This document shows positions 22,570-30,985 of a stretch of 40,997 bases of DNA, in pieces. The translations under genes and the position numbers were made by a program. The stretch's first letter is position 1. Every line of letters begins with the position of its first letter. Source of the stretch: Streptomyces hyaluromycini. Lineage in GTDB: Bacteria; Actinomycetota; Actinomycetes; Streptomycetales; Streptomycetaceae. Below the pieces are notes generated by a model that ran no database searches, had not been told where the DNA came from, and saw only the letters and a program-made list of their open reading frames with translations. The stretch is taken from contig NZ_BCFL01000046.1 in NCBI RefSeq assembly GCF_002217755.1, positions 1 through 40,997 of the forward strand. Direction: 5' to 3'.

Positions 22570-23778
22570 TCAGCTCTCGTCGTGGGTGTCCGCCGCCTCG
22601 ACCTCTTCGCGGGTGACGCCCAGCAGATAAAGGACCGTGTCGAGGAACGGGAAGTTCACCGCCGTGTGCGCGGCCTCGCGGACCACCGGCTTGGCGTTGA
22701 AGGCGACACCGAGACCGGCCGCGTTCAGCATGTCCAGGTCGTTGGCCCCGTCACCGATGGCCACCGTCTGTACCAGCGGCACACCCGCCTCGGCGGCGAA
22801 CCGGCGCAGCAGCCGCGCCTTGCCCGCCCGGTCCACGATCTCGCCGGTCACCCGGCCGGTCAGCTTCCCGTCGACGATCTCCAGCGTGTTGGCCTGGGCG
22901 AAGTCCAGCCCCAGCCGCTCCTTCAGATCATCGGTGACCTGGGTGAAACCGCCCGAGACGACGCCGACTTGGTAGCCGAGCCGCTTCAGCGTACGGATCA
23001 GGGTCCGCGCGCCCGGCGTCAGCCGCACCTCGGCGCGCACCTTCTGCACGACCGACTCGTCCAGCCCCTCCAGCAGCGCCACACGCGCGTGCAGCGACTG
23101 CTCGAAGTCCAGCTCGCCGCGCATCGCGGCCGCCGTCACCTCGGCGACCTGGTCCTCGCAGCCGGCGTGCGCGGCGAAGAGCTCGATCACCTCGTCCTGG
23201 ATGAGCGTCGAGTCCACGTCCATGACGACCAGTCGCTGGGCCCGCCGGTGCAGACCCGCCGCTACGACCGCGATGTCCACGCCGAGCTCGGCCGCGTCGG
23301 AGGCCAGGGCGGTGCGCAGCGGCTCGGTCTCCACGCCGGACACCGCGAACTCGACGGCTGTCACCGGGTACTTGGCGAGCCGGAAGATACGGTCGATGTT
23401 GCCGCCGGTCTTGGCGATCCGGGCGGCGATGGCGGCCGTCGACTCGGCGGTCAGGGGGTGGCCGAGGACGGTGACCAGGGAACGGCCGAGACCGCGCGGC
23501 CGGTTGTCGCCGCGGCCGGAGATGATCTCCGCCTGCATCTTCATCGACTCGGCCCAGCTGTGCACGGTCGCCCGGAGGTCGCCCTCCAGCCCCGCCGGGG
23601 GCTGGGTCACGAGCGCGCACAGCACCAGGCGGCCTCGCGTGACGACCTGCTCGATGTCGACCACGTCGACCATGTAGGCGGCAAGCGTGTCGAAGAGGCC
23701 GGCCGTGATGCCCGGCCTGTCCTTGCCGAAAATCTTGACGAGGAGAGTGGGGACCTCGGAGGTCTGCGGATCGCTCAT
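22570..23778 (-). CDS. serB: Phosphoserine phosphatase SerB with N-terminal ACT domains
   Basis: A 402-residue protein. The first 170 residues hold two ACT-like regulatory units (TLLVKIFGKDRPGITAGLFDTLA and TVLGHPLTAESTAAIAARIAKTGGNID), the likely serine-sensing part. The HAD catalytic domain starts with VMDVDSTLIQDEVIELFAAHAG, whose first aspartate is the nucleophile. It continues with VSGGFTQVTDDL and the metal-binding AIGDGANDLDML. It removes phosphate from phosphoserine in the last step of serine synthesis. The tandem ACT arrangement is that of actinobacterial SerB. The start has no competing in-frame ATG. Confidence 0.95.
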   Translation of the reverse strand: MSDPQTSEVPTLLVKIFGKDRPGITAGLFDTLAAYMVDVVDIEQVVTRGRLVLCALVTQPPAGLEGDLRATVHSWAESMKMQAEIISGRGDNRPRGLGRSLVTVLGHPLTAESTAAIAARIAKTGGNIDRIFRLAKYPVTAVEFAVSGVETEPLRTALASDAAELGVDIAVVAAGLHRRAQRLVVMDVDSTLIQDEVIELFAAHAGCEDQVAEVTAAAMRGELDFEQSLHARVALLEGLDESVVQKVRAEVRLTPGARTLIRTLKRLGYQVGVVSGGFTQVTDDLKERLGLDFAQANTLEIVDGKLTGRVTGEIVDRAGKARLLRRFAAEAGVPLVQTVAIGDGANDLDMLNAAGLGVAFNAKPVVREAAHTAVNFPFLDTVLYLLGVTREEVEAADTHDES

Positions 23779-23984
23779 GGTGTAACCACCGTAACCGGCA
23801 CCCAGTGCCTGCGGCGCAGGTGGTCCGCCTGACGGACACGGAACAATAGGTGTCGGGTCGGTGTCGGACGCTTTGATTCCGGACTACGGGCGAACGTGCG
23901 TGCGATGTCCATGGCCCGGTCAGGAGCGCACCCGGCCGTATCTTCACGCGCGGTTCGGCTACGGCTACGGTCCGGCGCCCGGTC

Positions 23985-25979
23985 TCACCGTCGGGGCCGC
24001 CCGGGTGGCGGCGGAGGGGGCGGGGGAGGCGGCGGTGGCGGCGGCCCGGCGCTCGGACCGCCCTGGGACCCGTCGGGCCGCCGCGCGCCCGGCCGGGGCC
24101 GCGAGGAGCGGGGCGGCGGGTCGACCGGCCGGGCCATGGTGGGAGCGCCGTACACATCGCCCGAACCGGGCGGCGGGGCGTCGGAGCGGTCCCCGCCGCC
24201 ACCCGGCCGGCTCTCCTCCGGTGCCCGGCGGCCGTCGGAGCGCCGGCCGTCGTCCGCCGGGGGCGGTGCGCCCGGCGGACGACGCCCTGGGGCGGCGGGA
24301 CCACCCGGCGGTGCCGCCCGCTGCGCTCCACCGGACCAGGGCCCCCGGCCGCCCCCTGATTCCCGCAGCTCCTCCGGCACCCGGAGATAAGGGTTCGTGT
24401 TCGGGTTCGGCGGACGGTACGGGGTCCCCGGCGCATAGGGGCCCGCCTCGCTCCCGCCCCGTTCCGGAGCGCCGCCGGCCCCCTGATAGGCAGGCCCGCC
24501 GTCGGCCCCGCCGTGCCCCGTGTCACCCCGTGCCAGCGGGGCCGCACGCGACCCGGCCGCGCCGGTCACCCACGCCAGCAGCGCCCCCGCCGCCCCCGCC
24601 GCCGCACCCCAGACCGCTCCGAGCAGCAACGCCATACCCAGTTGCCCGTGCAGTTGGATCCCCGCGCCGAACGCGTCGAAGCCCAGCACCGACAGCGAGG
24701 CGTCCACCGACACATCCGTCAGCCAGGCCAGCAACGGCAGCGTGAGTGCGGTGGCGATCCCCAGCCGCACGGCACACCGCCCGGCGAAACCGAGCGCGCC
24801 GGAGCGCGAACCCCGACCGCCGGTGCCCTCCGCCCCGGCCGAGCCGGCCCTCCGCCCCGCCGGAGTCCCGGTCACCGGGGTCCGGACCGCCGTGAACACC
24901 CCGGCCAGCAGCATCAGCAGCGCCGCCGCGATCCCCAGCAGCCATACCCGTCCGTCCAGGCCGGCCAGGTGGCCCAGGGTCACCGACTGGTCGGACTTCG
25001 AGTTCAGGAGTTCGTCGAGGGGGTGCGGCAGGAACATGGTCAGGACACCCGTGGCCCTGCCGTCGAAGGGGACGAAGAGGCCGATCGGGATACCCAGCCA
25101 GACGCCGTTCGGGGCGCCGAGCAGCGCCGCGCCCAGGATCCGGGCCGGGTGCGGGTCGCCGATCGCCGCGAAGGCGGCCGCCGCCCAGCCGGCCGCCACG
25201 GCCACCAGCAGTACCGTCACCAGCGCCGAGGCCGCCGGCCGTACGACCCGGTGGACCGACTCCCAGCCGCGCGGCAGCGGAGTCCGGCGGGAGGCCAGCA
25301 GGGCGATCAGCAGGATGCCCACCGCCCAGCCGAGGCCGCCGAGCAGGGTCGCCGCCGTGTCCACGCTGAAGCCGACCGCCGCGTTCGCGTTCACGAGGTC
25401 ACCGAGGCGGTCCGGCAGCAGCCCGCCGATGTCACCGATGCCGGGGATCTTCAGCCCGCCGCCGCTCCCTCCACCCGGCAGCTTGTCCAGGCCGAGCGCA
25501 CCGCCGTCGATCGTCACGACGGAGTGTCCCGCCCAGGCCAGTCCGCCCAGCGTCGCCACGAACAGCACCACCACCGAGCCCGCGCGGGCCAGCAGTTCCG
25601 CCGGGGCGATCTCAACTCCGGCCGTGCGCAGGGACCGTAAGAAGAACCATGACAAAAGCAGCGCACCGACCAGGCTCACCCCGAGTGGCGTGATCTGGAT
25701 GGCCGTGGTGGCCTCCGCTCCCTTCAGGCCGAAAGCGGACAGATCTCCGTCCGGGGTGACCGAACCACCCGCCCCGAGCGCCACAACGGCCGCGGTCATC
25801 GGGCCCAGTGAGCCCGCCGCGTCGGCCCGCAGCAGATGCAGACCAAGCGCCGCCGTACCCGCCATACCGATCAACGCCCAGCTCACGGCGGCGAGCGCGG
25901 ACAACAGGATGTCCGTCCACGGCATCCGTACGCCGTGCCTCGCGCGCTCGACTCCCGTACCAGCCGCACCAGCACTCAT
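23985..25979 (-). CDS. Streptophobe family integral membrane protein
   Basis: A 664-residue protein. Roughly the first 500 residues hold ten or more hydrophobic helices separated by Ser/Gly-rich loops (for example GGGSGGGLKIPGIGDIGGLLP). The last 150 are soluble, Pro/Gly/Arg-rich and end in an uninterrupted run of prolines and RPRR. This architecture matches the Streptomyces-restricted streptophobe family as I know it. The family has no established function. A VPFDG-type loop and a KSDQSVTLGHLAGLDGRVWLL segment appear between helices. It is divergent from the FHA-ABC transporter gene, suggesting shared control. The poly-proline coding tract is prone to length change. Confidence 0.65.
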   Translation of the reverse strand: MSAGAAGTGVERARHGVRMPWTDILLSALAAVSWALIGMAGTAALGLHLLRADAAGSLGPMTAAVVALGAGGSVTPDGDLSAFGLKGAEATTAIQITPLGVSLVGALLLSWFFLRSLRTAGVEIAPAELLARAGSVVVLFVATLGGLAWAGHSVVTIDGGALGLDKLPGGGSGGGLKIPGIGDIGGLLPDRLGDLVNANAAVGFSVDTAATLLGGLGWAVGILLIALLASRRTPLPRGWESVHRVVRPAASALVTVLLVAVAAGWAAAAFAAIGDPHPARILGAALLGAPNGVWLGIPIGLFVPFDGRATGVLTMFLPHPLDELLNSKSDQSVTLGHLAGLDGRVWLLGIAAALLMLLAGVFTAVRTPVTGTPAGRRAGSAGAEGTGGRGSRSGALGFAGRCAVRLGIATALTLPLLAWLTDVSVDASLSVLGFDAFGAGIQLHGQLGMALLLGAVWGAAAGAAGALLAWVTGAAGSRAAPLARGDTGHGGADGGPAYQGAGGAPERGGSEAGPYAPGTPYRPPNPNTNPYLRVPEELRESGGGRGPWSGGAQRAAPPGGPAAPGRRPPGAPPPADDGRRSDGRRAPEESRPGGGGDRSDAPPPGSGDVYGAPTMARPVDPPPRSSRPRPGARRPDGSQGGPSAGPPPPPPPPPPPPPPGRPRR

Positions 25980-26150
25980 GGCAGACCCCCCGATCCGCAG
26001 ACACGCCGGACCACTCCGTCGCGCTTGTCCCCCTCGCGTGGATTACCACTCTCCGGCCCGGTTTCAACCCCGTCAACGGAAAGAGTTGAAGCGCTCGTCC
26101 GAGGCCGCCACAAGGCCCGGCTTTCGGTCAGGGGGCCGAGCCTGAAATAG

Positions 26151-26179
26151 TTCCCGACGATGTTCGACATCCCTAGACT
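26151..26179 (+). promoter_or_regulatory. Probable promoter of the FHA-ABC transporter gene
   Basis: TTCCCG at 26151-26156 and TAGACT at 26174-26179, separated by 17 bases. TAGACT is close to the HrdB-type minus-10 consensus and lies 32 bp before the ATG. The minus-35 is imperfect. Confidence 0.5.
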
Positions 26180-26211
26180 CCCTGTGATGGGGGTAACTCG
26201 GGGGACTACTC

Positions 26212-28758
26212 ATGGGGCTTGGAGTGCCGGAACTCGTACTGGAATCAAACGGACGCACCTGGACGCTCGATCCGTCCAGGTCATACACCCTCGGACGCGA
26301 TCCGCAGGGGGACATCGTGTTCGACGACGCCAGGGTCTCCTGGCGGCACGCCACGATCAGCTTCGACGGCCGCAGTTGGGCCATCGAGGACCACGGCAGT
26401 ACCAACGGCACCTTCGTGCAGAGCCAGCGGGTCCAGCGGTCGGAGATCGGCCCGGGCTCGGCCGTCCATCTCGGCAACGCGAACGACGGACCGCGCCTGA
26501 GCCTCTCGGGCGCCGCGGCCGCCGTCGCCCAGCCGCAGCCCCAGCAGCAGCCGCTCGCGGCGCAGGGCGCGGGCGGCGCGGGCTGGTCCCAGCCGGCGGC
26601 TCCGCAGCAGTCGGCCGCGCGGCCGCCGGCTCCGCAACAGGGCTGGCAGCAGGCCCCGTCGGCGATCCCGCAGCAGCAGGGCGCCCCGGCCATGGCCTCC
26701 GGTGGCGGCGCGGGGGCGCCGCCGGTCTACGGCGACCGCAGCCCGACCACGTTCCACCAGTTCTCCATCGGCCGCGTGATGCGCATCGGCCGTGCCCTGG
26801 ACAACGAACTGGTCGTCTCCGACCTGCAGGTCTCGCGCCACCATGCCGAGTTCCACTCCACGCCCGACGGCCGCATGGAGATCCGCGACCTCGGCTCGCA
26901 CAACGGCACGTACGTCAACGGCATGCCGATCGCCAAGAGCGGCAGCGCGCTGCTCGACGCGAACGACATCGTGGGCGTCGGCCACTCGACCTTCCGGATC
27001 GTCGGCGACCGGCTCGAGGAGTTCGTCGACACCGGTGAGGTCTCCTTCTCCGCACGCCACCTGACCGTCACGGTCGACGGCGGCAAGCAGATCCTGAAGG
27101 ACGTTTCCTTCGGTGTTCCGGAGAAGTCCGTGATCGCGGTCATCGGCCCGTCGGGATCCGGCAAGTCGACCCTGCTCAAGGCACTCACCGGCTACCGGCC
27201 CGCCAACGAGGGCGAGGTGCTGTACGACAACCGCAACCTGTACAAGCAGTTCGCCGAGCTGCGCCAGCGCATCGGTCTGGTCCCGCAGGACGACATCCTG
27301 CACAAGGAGCTGACGGTCAAGAAGGCCCTCAAGTACGCGGCCAAGCTGCGTTTCCCCGCCGACACCACGGCCGAGGAGCGCGAGGCCCGCATCGACGAGG
27401 TGCTGCGCGAGCTGAAGCTCGACATCCACAAGGAGAAGAAGGTCACCTCCCTCTCCGGCGGCCAGCGCAAGCGCGTGTCGGTGGCCCTGGAACTGCTCAC
27501 CAAGCCGTCGCTGATCTTCCTCGACGAGCCCACCTCGGGTCTCGACCCGGGCATGGACCGCGATGTCATGCAGCTGCTGCGCGGACTTGCCGACGACGGC
27601 CGCACGGTCCTCGTCGTCACCCACTCGGTGGCCGAGCTGGCGCTGTGCGACAAGCTCCTGGTGATGGCGCCGGGCGGCTCGGTGGCCTACTTCGGCCCGC
27701 CGGAGGAGGCGCTGAACTTCTTCGGCTACGACACCTGGGCCGACGTCTTCTCCGCCTTCGAGAACTACCGCGACTACGACTGGGCGGGCCGCTGGAAGGG
27801 CTCGCAGCACTACCAGATGTACGCCGCGGACATCGACGCGATCGCTCCGCAGTCCGTACAGATGCCTCCGATGCAGGCCATGAAGCCGCGCAAGCCGCAG
27901 GGCTGGATGTCGCAGTTCGGCACGCTCGTGCGTCGGTACGTGTCGGTGATCGCCTCCGACAAGGGCTTCCTGCTGCTGACGGTGATCCTGCCGCTCGTCC
28001 TCGGCTCGGTGAGCCTGCTGATCGACTCGGGCAAGGACCTGCTGGTCAACACGGAGATCAATCCGGCGACCCAGCAGCCCGTCCCGAACGGCACGGCCAC
28101 CACGGTCCTGCTGATCCTCGCCGTCGGTGCCTGCTTCGCCGGTGCCGCGAACTCCGTCCGTGAGCTGATCAAGGAACGGGTCATCTACGAGCGGGAGCGC
28201 GCGACCGGCCTGTCCCGCTCCGCGTACCTGATGTCCAAGGTCTTCGTGCTCGGCATCGTCACGGTCCTGCAGGGCCTGCTGGTCGGCGTCATCGGCTTCG
28301 CCAGCCGGACGATCCCGGACGAGGGTGTGGTCTTCGGCCACCTCACGCTCCTGGAGCTCTGCCTGCCGGTCATGGCGCTGGGCTTCACCTCGATGATGTT
28401 CGGCCTGGTCATGTCCGCCCTGGTGAAGACCTCCGAGAAGACCATGCCGCTGCTGGTCATGTTCGCGATCATCCAGGTCGTCTTCACCGGCTGCCTGTTC
28501 GCCCTGAACGGCACGATCGGGGTCAACCAGTTCTCGTACCTGATGCCGTCGCGCTGGGCCGTCGCCGCCGCGGGCGCCACCCTGGACTTCAACAGGATCG
28601 CCCCGCCCGGCAAGGGCAAGCCCGATGACCCGCTGTGGGCGCACACCGCCGGCGCCTGGACCCTGGACATGGTCGCCCTGATCGCCCTCGGCGTGGTCTG
28701 CGCCTTCTTGGTGGCCCGCTTCCTGCGCCGCCACGAGCCCGAGGTCATGCGCAAGTAG
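26212..28758 (+). CDS. FHA-domain ABC transporter (FHA-FHA-ATPase-permease fusion)
   Basis: An 848-residue single-chain half-transporter. FHA domain 1 (about residues 20-95) shows YTLGRDP, VSWRHATI and STNGTFV. A Gln/Pro/Ala-rich linker (about 105-175) follows. FHA domain 2 (about 185-265) shows IGRALDNELVVSD, SRHHAEF and SHNGTYVNG. The ATPase has Walker A GPSGSGKST (about 313), signature LSGGQRKR (about 414) and Walker B LIFLDEPTSGLD (about 434). Six helices of an ABC2-type permease fill residues 585-845. FHA domains bind phosphothreonine, so activity is probably controlled by Ser/Thr kinases. Homologues such as mycobacterial Rv1747 are exporters of cell-envelope glycolipids. The substrate here is unknown. 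Confidence 0.92.
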   Translation: MGLGVPELVLESNGRTWTLDPSRSYTLGRDPQGDIVFDDARVSWRHATISFDGRSWAIEDHGSTNGTFVQSQRVQRSEIGPGSAVHLGNANDGPRLSLSGAAAAVAQPQPQQQPLAAQGAGGAGWSQPAAPQQSAARPPAPQQGWQQAPSAIPQQQGAPAMASGGGAGAPPVYGDRSPTTFHQFSIGRVMRIGRALDNELVVSDLQVSRHHAEFHSTPDGRMEIRDLGSHNGTYVNGMPIAKSGSALLDANDIVGVGHSTFRIVGDRLEEFVDTGEVSFSARHLTVTVDGGKQILKDVSFGVPEKSVIAVIGPSGSGKSTLLKALTGYRPANEGEVLYDNRNLYKQFAELRQRIGLVPQDDILHKELTVKKALKYAAKLRFPADTTAEEREARIDEVLRELKLDIHKEKKVTSLSGGQRKRVSVALELLTKPSLIFLDEPTSGLDPGMDRDVMQLLRGLADDGRTVLVVTHSVAELALCDKLLVMAPGGSVAYFGPPEEALNFFGYDTWADVFSAFENYRDYDWAGRWKGSQHYQMYAADIDAIAPQSVQMPPMQAMKPRKPQGWMSQFGTLVRRYVSVIASDKGFLLLTVILPLVLGSVSLLIDSGKDLLVNTEINPATQQPVPNGTATTVLLILAVGACFAGAANSVRELIKERVIYERERATGLSRSAYLMSKVFVLGIVTVLQGLLVGVIGFASRTIPDEGVVFGHLTLLELCLPVMALGFTSMMFGLVMSALVKTSEKTMPLLVMFAIIQVVFTGCLFALNGTIGVNQFSYLMPSRWAVAAAGATLDFNRIAPPGKGKPDDPLWAHTAGAWTLDMVALIALGVVCAFLVARFLRRHEPEVMRK

Positions 28759-28775
28759 CGTTCGCGGTCCGTACG

Positions 28776-28819
28776 ACGCCGAAGGGCGGCACCCGCAACG
28801 GGGTGCCGCCCTTCGGCGT
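28776..28819. terminator. Strong hairpin between the FHA-ABC gene and the transglycosylase gene
   Basis: A perfect 19-bp stem (arms start ACGCCGAAGGGCGG) around a six-base loop lies between two convergent genes and should act in both directions. Confidence 0.92.
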
Positions 28820-28843
28820 GTGCGTGCAGAGGTCCGCGCGGCC

Positions 28844-29608
28844 TCAGTACGCGCTGTTGACGTTGTCGATCGAGCCGTACCGGTGCGCCGCGTAGTTGGC
28901 GGCGGCGGTGATGTTGGCTACCGGGTCGTAGATGTTCCAGGACGTGCCGGAGACGTGGTACGTGGCGAAGGTCGGCGGGATCACCTGCAGCAGGCCCTTG
29001 GAGGGGATGCCGTTGATGGCGTTGATGTCCCAGTTGTTGATGGCGTTCGGGTTGCCGGAGGACTCGCGCATGATGTTGCGGTGCAGGCCGCTGTAGGAGC
29101 CCGGGATGCCCTTGGCGTTCATGATGTCCAGGGCCTGGCGGATCCAGCCGTCGAGGTTGTTGGCGTAGGTCTTCGCGGCGACCTGCTGGATCTGCGGGCG
29201 CAGCGCGGACCGGCTCGCGGTCTGCTGGGCGGCGCGCTTGGCGGCGGCCTTCTTCGCGGCGGCGACATGCTTCACGTGGGCGGCGTGGACGTGCTTCACG
29301 TGGGCTGCGTGGACCTTCTTCAGGTGAGCCACGTGCAGCTGGTGGGCGGAGGCCTTCTTCTTGGCGGCGATGGCCTCGACCTTGACGTTCTGGAGGGCCA
29401 GCCGGTCGGTGACCTTGCCCGTGACGTCCTTGATCTGCGCGGTGCCGTAGGCCGCCTGGGCGGCGGTCGCGGGGGCACCGGACGTGATCGTCTCGGCGCT
29501 GCTGGGCACGGCCGAGAAGGCGACGGCGGCGGCGCCGAGCGTGGCGACACCGGCGAGCGCGATCTTGCGGTGCTTGGTCAGCGTCGGACTGTGGGTGTGC
29601 TTGGGCAT
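28844..29608 (-). CDS. Secreted lytic transglycosylase (SLT domain) with His/Lys/Ala-rich linker
   Basis: A 254-residue wall hydrolase. Residues 1-38 are a signal peptide (ends SSA). Residues about 80-130 form a repetitive linker with several copies of HAAHVKH/HVKHVAAAKKAA, positively charged and probably helical. The C-terminal 95 residues are the SLT domain: HRNIMRESSGNPNAINNWD has the catalytic glutamate in MRESSG, and SKGLLQVIPPTFATYH is the conserved second motif. It cleaves peptidoglycan strands. The ATG at 29608 follows AGAGGTCC, which is the ribosome site embedded in a hairpin of the structured leader described separately. Confidence 0.9.
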   Translation of the reverse strand: MPKHTHSPTLTKHRKIALAGVATLGAAAVAFSAVPSSAETITSGAPATAAQAAYGTAQIKDVTGKVTDRLALQNVKVEAIAAKKKASAHQLHVAHLKKVHAAHVKHVHAAHVKHVAAAKKAAAKRAAQQTASRSALRPQIQQVAAKTYANNLDGWIRQALDIMNAKGIPGSYSGLHRNIMRESSGNPNAINNWDINAINGIPSKGLLQVIPPTFATYHVSGTSWNIYDPVANITAAANYAAHRYGSIDNVNSAY

Positions 29609-29710
29609 GGCAGGACCTCTTCGAATAGCGCGGAGGTCGCTCGTTGTCCGTGGGGGAGACCGGCTCCTCCTGCACGAACACCGCGGGGGGAACCCGCGGT
29701 GCCGAGCGAC
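29609..29710 (-). promoter_or_regulatory. Structured 5' leader of the transglycosylase gene (riboswitch-like)
   Basis: On the minus strand, GTCGCTCG (29703-29710) can pair with CGAGCGAC (29636-29643) as a closing stem. It encloses a perfect 9-bp hairpin CACCGCGGG/CCCGCGGTG (29679-29701) and a GGAG/CTCC stem. GACCTC (29633-29638) can alternatively pair with GAGGTC (29614-29619), which contains the ribosome site. The two arms overlap, so closing stem and ribosome-site hairpin exclude each other. In Streptomyces, wall-hydrolase genes often have c-di-AMP (ydaO) leaders. The canonical ydaO conserved boxes are not apparent here, so identity is open. Confidence 0.5.
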
Positions 29711-29902
29711 GCAGCCATTCTTAGCGGCCGCAAAATGCTGTGGCAAAGGTGTGACGTACGATCCCCGGTAGTGGAGCCCGGATGGGCAAAACGGGACAGA
29801 CTGGAGCGTCTGCCCCGTTCGGGCAGGGACCCTCTATCTCCTATGTCCGTTCGTACGTGATGTGCGCCCTATGTGCCGCCTCACATCGGCCGCACATGAA
29901 TC

Positions 29903-30985
29903 TCACCGGGAGTTGCTCTCGCAATGCTCTGCGTGAGGGCTCTCCTCCGGAAGGACGAGGTGCACATCCCCGAACTCGTGCCACAGGTAGAGCCCGCGCA
30001 GCGCCTCCTCGTAGCTGCGGTCGACCGCGGCCCGCCCCGCGACCGCCTCCAGCATCAGCAGATGCGAGGCCTCCGGCTCGTGCAGCCCGGTCACCAGCCC
30101 GTCCACCACCCGCACCCCGCGCTCGGGCGTCACGACGAGCTCCGTCCACCCCTCGGCCGCCCGCACCACCCCGTCGTCCCCGGCGGCCGACTCCACGGCC
30201 CGCACGGCGGTCGTCCCGACGGCGATCACCCGCCGGTCTCCGGCCTTCGCGTTGTTGATCAGCCGCGCCGACGCCTCCGGCACGGCGAAACGTTCCGCGT
30301 ACGGCGGCTCGTGCGCCTCCGCCGACGACACCCCGGTATGCAGGGTGACCGGCGCGAACTGCACCCCCCGGCTCACCAGCTCCGCCACCAGCCGCGCGGT
30401 GAAGGGCCGTGCCGCACTCGGCATCTCCGCACTCCCCGCCCCGTCCGCCGGCGGCAGCGCGAACACCGTCTGGTACACGGACAACGGCTGGTCCCGCTCC
30501 GTATAGGAGTAACGAATGGGCCGCCCGTGCTCCCGCAGCAGTCCCCCCACGTCCGCCGAGGCCCGCGCCCACCGCAGCCGCTCGCCCCGCGCGCTCAGCG
30601 GCTCCTCCAGGACCAGCCGTACGCCCCCGGGCAGCCGCACCTCACTCCCCGCAGGTGTGCCCGCACGCGCGCGTGTGGTGCCGTTTCCGTTCGGTTCCCG
30701 CAGCTCGACCGCCCACCGTCCGTCGTCCCCGCGCGTGGAGAAGTGCACCACCACGCGCGCGTGCCCGACCCGCCCGTCCACGGCGGCCGCCAGGGTGGGA
30801 GAGGTGTTCACCACCAGCAGGTCCCCGGCTCGCAGCAGGCACGGCAGCTCGGCGAAGGCGTGATGCGACACCGCCGTCCCGCGCGACACCAGCAGCCGTA
30901 CGGCGTCCCGCTCAAGACCCGGCCCGCGCTGCTCGGCCGGCACCCGCGCGGACAGCTCCTCCGGCACCCTCACAACGGTCGTCAT
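29903..30985 (-). CDS. queA: S-adenosylmethionine:tRNA ribosyltransferase-isomerase (QueA family)
   Basis: A 360-residue protein whose landmarks follow QueA: RDAVRLLVSR near the start; DLLVVNTSPTLAA in place of the usual D-x-L-V-x-N-D-T-R/K; YSYTERDQPLSVYQTVF; SAARPFTARLVAELVSRGVQFAPVTLHTG; and the C-terminal LHEPEASHLLMLEAVAG with YLWHEFGD. QueA transfers a ribosyl unit from SAM to preQ1 in tRNA during queuosine synthesis. Several motif residues differ from enteric QueA (for example NTSPT and RPFTAR in place of SAGLHFT), so function may have drifted. No tgt, queC, queD, queE or queG is nearby. Its ATG overlaps the stop of the upstream SDR gene. Confidence 0.8.
   Translation of the reverse strand: MTTVVRVPEELSARVPAEQRGPGLERDAVRLLVSRGTAVSHHAFAELPCLLRAGDLLVVNTSPTLAAAVDGRVGHARVVVHFSTRGDDGRWAVELREPNGNGTTRARAGTPAGSEVRLPGGVRLVLEEPLSARGERLRWARASADVGGLLREHGRPIRYSYTERDQPLSVYQTVFALPPADGAGSAEMPSAARPFTARLVAELVSRGVQFAPVTLHTGVSSAEAHEPPYAERFAVPEASARLINNAKAGDRRVIAVGTTAVRAVESAAGDDGVVRAAEGWTELVVTPERGVRVVDGLVTGLHEPEASHLLMLEAVAGRAAVDRSYEEALRGLYLWHEFGDVHLVLPEESPHAEHCESNSR

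Noticed and set aside
24000..24030. GGC/GGT-rich run as a functional microsatellite or G-quadruplex locus
   Set aside because: It is explained by the poly-proline codons at the end of the streptophobe-family gene; a structural role cannot be supported from sequence alone.
23896..24390. Glycine-rich plus-strand frame
   Set aside because: It is the complement of the proline-rich tail of the streptophobe-family gene and has no ribosome site or recognisable domain.
28776..28819. Long perfect palindrome as an attachment or origin site
   Set aside because: Position between convergent genes and stem-loop form fit a terminator; no integrase or replication gene is near.
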